NCBI RefSeq assembly: GCF_963678635.1
Contig: NC_087067.1
Span: forward strand, 12,808,844-12,872,843
Source of the DNA: Symsagittifera roscoffensis
Taxonomy: Eukaryota; Xenacoelomorpha; Acoela; Convolutidae
Direction of reading: 5' to 3'
Length of the DNA: 64,000 nucleotides
A program made the position numbers and the translations under genes. The number at the start of each line of letters is the position of its first letter. Within the stretch, counting starts at the first letter, position 1. The notes beneath the pieces are model-generated. The model was not told where the DNA came from, made no database searches, and saw only the letters and a list, made by a program, of their open reading frames with translations. Shown here piece after piece: positions 1 through 9,767 of this stretch.

Positions 1-1
1 T

Positions 2-2656
2 GAAAAGAGAAGGCAGAGGGACGACGAGTCATTAGATCGGTTCCTAGATGATCTCGAGAGCTTGAGAAGAAGAAGTGACCCAGAGGAGTCGACAAACAGA
101 AGAAACTTTAGCATTGCCTCGAAGTTCATTGATGGGGTAAAAAGTGACGACTTAAGGACAATGTTAGCAACATACTACACATTGTCGAAAGACAGCGCAC
201 CAACCCCAGAAGAAATGAGACAGAAATCAAGGGAATACATGCTGATGAAACCCAAGAAATACTCACATACAGAAAACAGGAACACGCAAGGGGGAAGTCA
301 ACCCCAGAGGTCGTCATGGTACAAGCCTAGAGATGACATGGACAAGCGCAGATCATGCGCGAACTGCGGGTCGGCGGATCACCACGTGGCTGACTGCACA
401 ACATACAAACAAGGCATGAAGAGTCTAGGATATGCACCAGATGAGGAGGACATGAGCCAGATGGAGGAACACGAGTACTATAGTGGCTTAATCATCAAGA
501 TAGGCGCAAGATGCTTCTTCTGTAACCAGGAGGGGCACTTCAGAATGGATTGTCCCTTGTTCTGGGAAGCGGTCAAGGACCAGAGTCACCCCAAACATAA
601 GTTGGCATTAGCGGCAGTGCAGAATCAGCGGAATAGACAAAACGAGTTTGAATCTAGAAACTTAGGAGCACCAAGCACGGAATTGCCGACGAAAACAGTG
701 AAAGCTGTAACACATGTTAATGGTGCGATAAAGTCCGCGGCTGGGAACTCGCTAGAGATAAACTATGAGAAAGCGGCGACGGAAGCAATTGCCAAAGTAA
801 AACAGGATCTGGCTGCGAAAGAAATAGAGCAACGACTAAAGCTGGAGATAGAAAGACAGAATTTTAACGAAGCATTAACCGGAACGAAACAAATACCAGA
901 GGCTGTACCGGGCTCAACAAAGACCGGGAATTGCAATACTGTGAAAATGGTGACAGGTAAGCCTTTTGGCATATCGAAAATCGGGGCAAGGATAATGTCG
1001 ATAATCACAGTGGGCGGCCACGAGGTAACCAGAAACTTGAGCGAGCCGAGCGACCAGACAATAATGCACATTGACGTGTATGCAGACTATTTGAGTGGTA
1101 TAAGCCCACAAACGACTTCTAGAGCACTGAGAGCACTACTCATGAGAGGGGGCAGCAAGTCGGTACGTGTTGATAGCAGATATACTGAAGCTTATGGTCC
1201 ACACGAGGTGATGCTAAATATAGATGGGATTAACATCTATACCAAGACGATGATAACATGTGACGAAGACCTGATTGGACAAATCTACGTAGGGAAAGAA
1301 GAATTGAAAGTGAGATCGATTGGACACTGCGCCATGCTTGAGGAAGATGCAATGCACATCGGGACGGAGGCAGATGTGACAGGGCACGTGCTGGATATAA
1401 GTGGCAAAAAGACTCAGTTGCGTGGGTTGCTTGACACGGGAGCAGTCTTGAGCGTTATACCAATCGAAACTTGGGAGAAGATGGGCTTTGACAAAGGTGA
1501 CTTGATAGACTCGAGAATACGGCTGTCAGCTGCAAACAAAGGGGCCCTACGGGTGCTGGGCAGGACGCCGATAATAGCCCTCAATTTGGGGGAACGTAAC
1601 CTGTGGATGAGCTTTATCGTGGTAGAAAACCTAGATGAATCTGACCAATTCATTTTGGGCAGAGACTTCATCAGGAATTTCGACGTAACGATTGATCTAA
1701 ATAACGCAATGTTCAGGATACGGAACCCGGATAGGAGGTACGCAGTCAAACCGGTAAATTTAATAATGGCAAATGAAAACAAAGCACCGGTATTCTTGAG
1801 TAGGAGGGTGATGCTAAAAGCTAATGAAGCGGCAATCGTAAGTTTGAGGATGAAAAATTACAATGAACTAAGTGACAACAAGCAAGTGTGCATAGTTCCG
1901 AATCCTAATAGTCAAAGTGCTGCTGTTTTAGGAAGATCATTTTCGATAACGAAGAGCGGCCTCTGCGTCAGTGTCTTGTTGAATACCCTTGATATACCGA
2001 TCACGATACAGAGAGGGAGGAAACTGGGATATGCTTTACCGATTAAAACTCGATATGAAACAATTGAGAACTCAAAACAAAATGAAGTTGTTGATTGTCC
2101 CAATCACAGGGACAAAATTTGTATCTTGAGACGATTGCAGAAAATAAAAGATTCTTCAGGTCTTATAAAATCACTTAAGTCAGAAACGGATGATGGTCTT
2201 TCGAGCTGTTCGAACTTTCCAGAGCGACCCACACTAGATGAAATGCAAAATGAAAAACCGGTTCTGCCGGAGATTGAACATTTGAGGGGCAAACTGAAAG
2301 ATGAACAGCTCGAAGCCATCAAGGACGTACTAGAGCGGAACGAGGAAGTTTTTTCGAGGCATAAGGCGGATATCGGGTGTTGCAATTTCGTTGAGCATGA
2401 AATAGAACTTGAGGAAAACGCGGTAACACACAGGGAGGGGGCGAGGCGCATGACCCCACACAAATCGGACGCGTGTAGAAAAGAGATCGAGACGTTACTA
2501 GAGTATGACATGATAGAACCATCCAAGTCACCGTGTGCGTGTGGAGTAGTGATGGCCAAAAAGAAAGGCGACCAGTTGAGGTTTGCCGGCGAGTTGAGGT
2601 TTGAAATAACAAGCCATTTCCATCGCCCATGTTCACTTCAACTCTCTTGTAGTTGA
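2..2656 (+). pseudogene. Copy 1 Gag-protease part of Gag-Pol, truncated before RT
   Basis: The frame is open from base 2 and matches residues of about 511 to 1377 of the intact 2935-aa Gag-Pol. It contains the end of the capsid (Retrotrans_gag-like), two zinc knuckles (CANCGSADHHVADC near 355-400 and CFFCNQEGHFRMDC near 510-555) and the aspartic protease motif LLDTGA near 1430. It continues to the start of RT (VVMAKKKGDQLRF). At about 2585 the match to pol stops, and about 23 unrelated codons lead to a stop at 2656. The YVDD core and all of RNase H are missing. Gag packages RNA and the protease would process the polyprotein. The reading frame up to the break is undamaged, which points to a young rearrangement. 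Confidence 0.85.
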
Positions 2657-2728
2657 GGTTGAGGCGACCAGTTGAGGTTTGAAATAACAAGCCATTTCCA
2701 TCGCCCATGTTCACTTCAACTCTCTTGT
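2592..2728 (+). repeat. 78-bp-period junction duplication at the left breakpoint
   Basis: A 59-bp sequence beginning AGTTGAGGTTTGAAATAAC occurs at 2592-2650 and again at 2670-2728. Between the copies lies a piece repeating GGCGACCAGTTGAGG, the end of the interrupted pol sequence (2570-2585). The breakpoint is therefore built from short re-used pieces of both joined sequences. This is what repeated template switching produces; it could also be a local assembly error. Confidence 0.8.
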
Positions 2729-5700
2729 TTGAACGCGGTATGCTCACCACCTCTGGTGTTTTCTCAAGAATCAGGCCCAGGCTCGGCCCCTCTTTTTCCA
2801 CCGCGTCTATTTCCATTATTCTTTCTGTCCAAAACTTCAGCAGCTCCGCTACCTCATGGTTTCTGTGGGCGCCTCCAGTTTCCGAGTCTAAGAAGGGGTT
2901 GTAGGCTATTCCCATTACTCCCGACACATATTGGTATTCCCCCTTCTCGCTGAGTCTCGAGTACTGCTCTGACGAGGCCAAGTTACGGTGAACATCATGT
3001 TCTTCTTCGAACTTCTTATTATAAAACCTCCGCACCTCGTCTAGCTTTCTGTGGTTCTCTAGGGATTGTCTGGAACCATCTTCCTTTTCTATTCCTGTAC
3101 TCTGATACACGTTCAAGATGATCGTTGAAACTCTTTTTTCCATGGTTTTACTTCCGCTTGCTCTCTGTTGGCATGCCAGGATGGTGCTATCAGACATCAT
3201 CGACATTATCCATCTCAAGAAACACGTGGCATCCTTTCTTCTAGCCAGGCTCAAGCCTGAATTGTCCCTGGCTACGTGTTGCATCAGTGCCTGATACACA
3301 TCTAGCTTCTTGCTTCCCAACTTCAGCCTGTCATACGAGGTCAGTGTTTCCAACTCTATTCCCACCAGACTCCAGGTGAACATTAATTGTCCTGCAGTTC
3401 TAACGAAGGGATTCGCCATTAATGGTGGTGCTGATGAGGGTGTCCTCATTGCTTCTTCAAAATGATCCTTCAACAAACTCTGCCAGGACCTCTTCAGATG
3501 ATTTGCCATTTCTATTTTATTAACCTCGGCCTTTTGCTGGGTGGCCCAATTGCGTCGCTTGCGAGCTACTCCACTGTCCAACTTCTTCCAGCAGTCCTCC
3601 ATTTCTTTCAATGTTTCAAGGGCCACCCACCACGTCCGGGCAGTGTTCCTCGTCTTGTTCTTCTCCAATGGATCACTCGTCACTTGCTTGCCCATGTCCT
3701 GATGTGCCTTTGAGATCCATTCTTTGCCGATATCCACTTCCCATGTCTGTCCGTTCGTTGAACCTCTCTTTACGTTTGTCTTCTGAGGCTTGAAGTCTTC
3801 CTCCGATGTCGAACTGGTGGAAGTCTCTATTTCCCTTTCTACTTCAAGTGGTCTTCTGAGCTCCGAGCTGTTCTTGTATGCCGCCGTCTTGCATCGAGCC
3901 AAAACCATGGGCGCCGTCTCTCTCAAGTTTCCTTCCGAAACAGCATCCACTGAAGGACTACCCAATCCTTCTACTTCTCTCTTCCTCTTGCGAGTCTTCA
4001 CATTTCTGCTTGAGGGCGTTGTAGCTATCATCACTGATTCGACCTCCCTATCCAAACCTTCCAACTCTTGCCTACCCCCTGCTCGAGCCTTAAGGATATT
4101 AGTACTTTTAATTATATTACTAGTCCCAACCTTATCCCTTTTTATATCATCAACTCTTTTATCTACAGTTTTTTGTTTCAGAGTAGAGCTGTCCTCACAT
4201 TTTTCTTCTCTAGTCTTCGATCGTGAATTTCTCAGCTCTACCAGCTTGCTCAGCAGCTCTTTTCTCGCCTTCTCATCCAGGCCCGTTCCTATCAGAAGCG
4301 GTTCTCCAAATCTTACGACTGTGTCCCACAGTTCCTCCTTGAACTTGTCCATCGTCGTCTCGCTGCCCACTTCTTGATTGAATTCTTCCAAGAATTCCTG
4401 CCAAGCATCGTTCTTCAGAGACCCCAGGAATATGTCCCTGTTCCCTTCGAAAGTGTTCCTTTCCCTTTCCTCCGAGCTCAAGAGTATCATCCCCATATTA
4501 AAGGTCTCATTCGCTAATGGTAATTCCAGATTCTTCCGGGGGGACGGATTCAGAGGTGGGGTGGCAGTATCTGCCCAATTCTCCTCGCTCAAGTCTTTCA
4601 ACAGCTCTTGAGTGGTGAGCTCTTCCCCTGATGGCCCTGGTTCAGGCGTATTCCCCACCTCCATGTCTTCACCGGCTTCACTGAGAGTTTCATCCATACT
4701 CTCTTCTTCTGATTCATGTCTCCTTCTCTCAAGAATTTTCTTAAATCGGTCCTCGACGGGTCCGCTCCTCTTGTCTCCAGGCGTGTCCACTGACAGTGGT
4801 GATGGTGTCGTAGGGTCCAATTTCTTGTACTCCGTCAGGGCTACGTGCAGTTGACCTGCTGCATCTAGTTCTTTCCCCTCCTGTCTCACCTCCACCTGTT
4901 CTAAGCCATAGGGTGCCCTGTATTTTCTCGTTGCAAATTTCATGTCGTCCACCAATGCGACGTGCCCCTCCATCAAGATCATCCTGCCATCATCCCATAT
5001 GGGTAGCATGTTCTCAAGTCCCTCCTGCTCAAGAACTCTCAAGACCTTTCGCACCTCATATCCGGGGGGCTGCGAACCTCTCATCTTTTTCGCTCGCGTC
5101 GTCCACGAATTTACCTTCGCCTCGCTAGTATGGAAGTAGACCGCCGCCGTGTAGCCGATGAACAGTGGGTCCCAGCAATCAGTGAAATCCTTCTGCATTT
5201 CCTCCGTCGTCATCCTCGCCATTATGGAGGGAACTACCAAGGGACTGTTCATTCCTAAGGTCATCCTCCTGACTATTGGGAACTCAGGCATGGTGGCTGG
5301 GAGGATTTCTTTCTCCATTATGGTCTCCAGCTCCCTCTTCACCAGTGCGAAGCACTCCTTCCAGGCAGGAATTCTCAAGATTTCTCGTCCGTCTGCCGTC
5401 AATGGGTTCAAGTTCCAGAATTTGGGATACATTCCGATGGGACCCTCTCGCTTGCCTCCCATTCTACATTGCATTTGCCCCCTGAAGTTGTACACTATTA
5501 GCTCGGCATCTTTCACCTTTCCAAAGAGTACCGTGTTGCTCATTCGCGCTCTGAGCACCTCCTGCTGACACCAATTTAACGCCGTCCCATCCAGTAGACT
5601 GATAAGACTCAAGTGCGTTACAGAGTGACGATACGCTGTCACCAGGGGATCTGGGAACGCGTACGTCACCGCTGGACCATAAATGCAGGTCACCACCTCC

Positions 5701-6010
5701 TCTAGGCCCCGGATTATCCCCATTGGGTCCGACCTCATTGCCAGGCATAGGTCCGTCAGCAGAGGCATCCCTCTGTTCGTCTTCTTCCATTCTTCTCTCG
5801 AGGTTGGATTCTCATCTTCACCCGTCATGTGCCGATTCTGCATCATGAGATATTGCACTAACAGCGTTTTCAACCCTGCGGCACACTTGTAGGAGCTGGT
5901 TTCAATGCTCGAGTGGACTCTCCCCATAGACAGAGGCTCTCCATATTCCATTAATCGATGAAACGACACCAATTCCCCATGGGTTAAGAGTAATAGTGCC
6001 AGGTACCCAT
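2685..6010 (-). pseudogene. Inverted internal fragment of ORF2 (copy 1)
   Basis: This 3326-bp tract is the reverse complement of 13511-16836 in the same element, with exactly equal length. I see only four amino-acid differences over about 1100 residues. It carries the middle of ORF2 (from the GYLALLLLTHGE region to the RVEVNMGDGNG region). It has no ORF2 start and no ORF2 end. A minus-strand frame stays open across it from 6077 to 2319, but its ends are junction sequence, so it is not a gene. Together with the direct copy it forms a 3.3-kb inverted repeat about 7.5 kb apart, able to fold into double-stranded RNA if the region is transcribed through. Confidence 0.9.
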
Positions 6011-6019
6011 TACAATTCA

Positions 6020-6037
6020 GGCTTGACCTCGTATCCA
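6020..6037 (-). other. Candidate primer-binding site beside the reversed partial LTR
   Basis: Read on the minus strand, the LTR end is followed by the 11-nt spacer TAGTGTTTTTA and then TGG, the usual start of a tRNA primer-binding site. The spacer is identical to that of the intact element, but the bases after TGG differ completely (ATACGAGGTCAAGCC here). This suggests a different tRNA primer or filler at the junction. Confidence 0.45.
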
Positions 6038-6048
6038 TAAAAACACTA

Positions 6049-6788
6049 TGTAACATTCGTCTACTGCAGTCACACATGAGGCTTAAGAAAAATAGGCCCT
6101 ATAACCATTGGCTCAAGAGTCAGGGACACTATCTCTTGTGTTTTTGTACCTCAAATCAGTCGGAGCCAATTCGGTTCGCTTGTGACATGAGACTACGACC
6201 CGTTACAGCTTAAAGGCTACTACTAAAATATCCCCCACTCTAGAATTATTAACGTCCCCATACTCAGGTCTCTAGATACCCAAAATACATGAACGCCGTT
6301 AAAAACCGGGTTGGAACAATCCGTTAAGTTACTTTTTATTAGACAGTGGAACTTTGATCCATTTCAGATGGATCAACCTAAAACTCGCCTTACCTCAACA
6401 TAACGATCATAAAACACACTCTAGAAATTTAAATTAGTACTCACATTGTAGCACTCTCAAGAACCAGGAAGTAAATAAGTCGGTAAGCACCTCAAGAATC
6501 AATAAAGTAACTAAGATGAGTTTAATGTCCGTCAGTTTTAACAACAAAACAAGTTTTTTACTCTAGACTGTGAGTTCTCGTGAACCATTGGGACACTCTA
6601 GCTGTCCACCTTTCCACCGAAGGTTCACTCTGGTCCAGTTAATAATAGTACTCCAGTCACAACAATCCATTTCGTGGGAATGCGCTCGTCTCTGTTTCAG
6701 ATGGGACAGCTCTACTCTCGATTATTATTGCTACTGAAATTGCGAATAGCAATTTCCCACTGATTTTTCTAGCAACTTTCCCGCGATT
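6049..6788 (-). mobile_element. Partial LTR in reverse orientation inside copy 1
   Basis: The tract begins TGTAACATTCG, like the inner LTR edge of the intact element, and follows the LTR sequence for 740 bp to about TTTCCCGCGATT. The outer part of the LTR (about 165 bp of U3) is missing. It is closer to the 3' LTR at 19077-19980 than to the 887-bp LTRs, yet differs from it at roughly 3% of sites by eye. Pol sequence resumes at about 6795 after a filler CTAGCAAC that repeats a stretch 20 bp upstream. With the primer-binding site on its left it is a 5' LTR of a minus-strand derivative, not a nested full insertion. Confidence 0.85.
6354..6376. promoter_or_regulatory. LTR palindrome (partial LTR copy)
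   Basis: Arms TTGATCCATTT and GATGGATCAA with one mismatch. This is the same 23-bp site found at the same place in the three other LTRs of the window. Function unknown; a dimeric DNA-binding protein site or an RNA hairpin is possible. Confidence 0.5.
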
Positions 6789-6794
6789 CTAGCA

Positions 6795-9247
6795 ACAAAG
6801 AAAAGAAAGACTTACTTTATCACACAGCTGATGGAGTGGTAGCGTGCAAGAGGAGAGATGAGGAAAAGATATTACACAAACACAACCTCATCATACTACC
6901 ACAATTGTACCAGACAGAGGTGCTTTTCAGATCACACGACCAGATGGGTCACCAGGGGATAGACAAAGTACAACAAAGGATACTTCACAGATTTGATTGG
7001 CCAGGAATGACAAAAGCTTGCGAGAGATGGGTGAATGCCTGCCTGGCATGTCTCCAGGTAAAAGACCCAAGGAAGATGAAGTTTCCCCTCAAGTCCGTTG
7101 AGAGCTCGGACTTCAATGAAGTGGTGCAGATAGACCATCAAAAAATCTGCATGACAGAGTCGGGATACAACCAGATACTGGTTATGATAGATCACTTCAC
7201 AAAGTTGGCGGAAGCGGTTCCGTGCCAGACAGCCTCTTCCGAAGAGACATGTGATCATCTGATAACGCATTGGATATCGCGGTATGGTTGTCCAATGACT
7301 TTCCAGTCGGACAACGGCAAAGCTTTTGTGGGGGACTTGACAAAAGAATTGATGAAGAGATCGCACATTGCTCAAGCACACTCGACGACCTATCATCCGC
7401 AGACCAATGGGTTGGTAGAGAGACAAAACAGGACACTGGTCAACATGTTAAGGGTGTACTGCTCAAGATACATGACGGACTGGGACAAATACCTGCCACA
7501 GGTAGTAGGAGCCTACAACAGTACACAGCACTCAACTACGGGCATCAGTCCTTTCATGATGATGACGGGCAGGGAGAGAGCAATGCCTCTGACATTCTTT
7601 TACCCGGAATACGAGGGGAAAAGGACGTCGCCTCAGGCATACGTGAAAGAAGCGATCAAAAGACAACAGGAGTTGAACGAGCTATGCAGGAGGAACACAG
7701 CGCAAGCGCAAATGAGGCAACGCAGGAAATACGACGAAAAAATATTAAGAGCAAAGCCATATGAAGTGGGCCAATACGTGTGGGTCTTCCAAAATGTAAT
7801 ACCGCCCAAGGGAACAAAGAAACTACTCAAGAAGTGGAGGGGACGATTCATGATAACGGAGGTTCATCAACAAGGACGGTTCTATCGCTTGAGTACTGGG
7901 CGAGCGGCACATTATGAAAATCTGAAGCCTCACGTCCCGTCCCCAGAGGATTGGTGCATACCGAAGGACATGGAGGGTCTTGAGTACCTGGTGGTAGAGC
8001 CAGCGTGTGAAGTGAATGAGAAAGGTACTCGAGAGAAAAATGATGGTAATGAGAACTTGAGTTTGGAGGACAATGAAAAGATAGGAGTGGGGTCTGATGC
8101 AGGATCATTTGTAGAAGAAGACTGGAACGACCCGGAGCAAGACGAGGTGCCGAAGTGGATGGAGCCGGATCGACCAACACCACCGGAAACCAGGACTGGC
8201 AATCGTAAACGCACCGGCATGAGGTACAACAGGTACGGGGATGACTTCTTGATCGATAGGATACAGCCAGACAATTTGGGCGAGGAATTACTGAAGGCAG
8301 GCGAACTGGAAGCCGGAGAGGAATGGCAGGTCATTGATGATGGTGGTCATTATCCGCAGGATGATAACTCGACGCCAGAAGTAGAAACGGATCTCGAACA
8401 GAGTGAGATAGAGAGGAGGGAGAACACGAACTTGAGGATTCTAGAGTGGATGCGTGATGTCAAAGACGAGAGCCGCGAAGGACAAAGCATTCAGCAAGTC
8501 GATGTATCAGCAGCAAATTACATGAAGACAGAGGACCCTCTTTTCGGATGGACGGCAACAGACAGGCCACTGGACATTCCTCAGGACAATTCAGACCCGA
8601 CAACATCGACGGGGATGTCGATAAATATTTTTGTCCGGGGAGTGGGGGTAGGACTTACCCACACCGAAAATTTGATGATAAAGAAGCTCAAGGAAGTGAG
8701 AGAAACGAGCGAATTGGAACTGGAGGAAGAAGAGCCAGAGCCTACCATAGGTCGGAATTTCAAAACGAAATTCGAAATACCCAACGAATACTCGGAGAAC
8801 ATCATGATAACGGATAGCGACTTCATCCTGTCAAACAGGACCAGCGCGATCTGCATCACGGCGGACATGAGTTTCAAATCAAGATTGGAAGCTGACTTCA
8901 AAAGAGAGTACCAGAATGTAGAGTTTCTGTTCAGACAGAGACCAGGACTGGGAGGGATGGCAGCGCCTTCACCGTCAGTGGCACAAGTCCCGGGCAAATA
9001 TCTGTGCTTCCTAGTAACGAGGGTCAATGACAGGAACACAATCGATCCCGAACACGTGATATTGGCACTAACAAGATTACGAGACTTCATGATTGAAAGA
9101 GGGATAACAGAGGTCTCAATGCCGGTGTATGACCCAAACAGGGGCAAACTGAGCCCGAGGGAATTGTACGCTATCCTACATGTGGTCTTTGCAGAAAATG
9201 AGATAATGGTGTATCTTCATAAGAAGTACTACTTGAGCATCGCCTGA
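6795..9247 (+). pseudogene. Copy 1 integrase and C-terminal part of Pol, including the macrodomain
   Basis: The frame resumes at about 6795 and matches residues from about 2120 to the end (2935) of the intact Gag-Pol. It holds the integrase HHCC zinc region (SHDQMGHQG ... CLACLQVK), the DDE core (VVQIDHQK, QSDNGKAF, NGLVERQN) and the GPY/F module. Here the module reads KWRGRFMITEV instead of KWRGPF, changing the central proline. A long acidic linker and the macrodomain-like C-terminus (from about 8840 to 9240) follow. There is no start codon of its own; it is the severed 3' half of the polyprotein. The frame is otherwise intact to the TGA at 9245-9247. Confidence 0.85.
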
Positions 9248-9521
9248 GTCGGGTACATGGGGGTATCGAGTCGGGTGTGAGGGAGGAGTCTTGAGTTAGG
9301 TACTGGGGTGCGGCGCAGGTAAAGGGATCTTAAAGATATGATTGGCATGACAATTGAATTTTAAAAAAGAGTTAACGGTGCTAAAACATAAAATGAATCT
9401 GCATGCTTTTAAGGAAATCCAATTGAATTGTTTTAAGTGATATGAGAATGATAAGATTTTAACCATACTGGTAAAAGGGGGGTCCCTAGGTTAGGAACAT
9501 GACATGTCAGGTTTCAATATG

Positions 9522-9535
9522 CTTTCTGTTTTCAG
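9522..9535 (+). other. Candidate 3' splice site for ORF2 mRNA (copy 1)
   Basis: The tract TTTCTGTTTTCAG ends at 9535 and is a strong pyrimidine-rich acceptor. The intact copy has the matching site on the minus strand ending at 30911. From here to ATG 9768 there is no upstream ATG, so a spliced mRNA would place ORF2 first. Confidence 0.5.
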
Positions 9536-9661
9536 ATCAAGTTTGAAAAACAAAGTTGAGAGTCCAACTATACTCAAGCGAGAAACAGAGAGAGAAACCT
9601 TGATCGAACTCGCGATAATCGGCACTTACAGCAAGTATTTGCAAGGGAACATTTCGAGAGA

Positions 9662-9732
9662 ATTCTTGAGTTGGGTAATACTTGAGTCGGTAAGGTAATT
9701 CTTGAGCCGGTAAGGTAATTCTTGAGCTGGTT
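9662..9732 (+). repeat. Short tandem repeats with CTTGAG and GGTAAGG
   Basis: Three to four imperfect units of about 20-23 bp, each of the form TTCTTGAGNNGGTAAGGTAA. They lie just before ORF2 and recur in the intact copy at 30713-30783. Confidence 0.7.
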
Positions 9733-9767
9733 AACACATACCTGTATACATCCCGAAGTCACAGAGA

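Larger units (their letters stand above)
9248..9767 (+). other. Spacer between Pol and ORF2 (copy 1)
   Basis: This 520-bp non-coding tract has no long frame. It contains a splice acceptor-like site ending at 9535 and a short tandem repeat at 9662-9732. There is no ATG between the acceptor and the ORF2 ATG. The same layout occurs at 30679-31200 in the intact copy. Confidence 0.7.

Noticed and set aside
6000-6048. Splice junction explaining the LTR-to-ORF2 join
   Set aside because: The sequences at the join have neither a donor in the LTR side nor an AG acceptor before 13511 in ORF2.
2319-6077. A 1252-codon minus-strand gene
   Set aside because: The core is an inverted fragment of ORF2 and both ends are pol or LTR junction sequence translated by chance.
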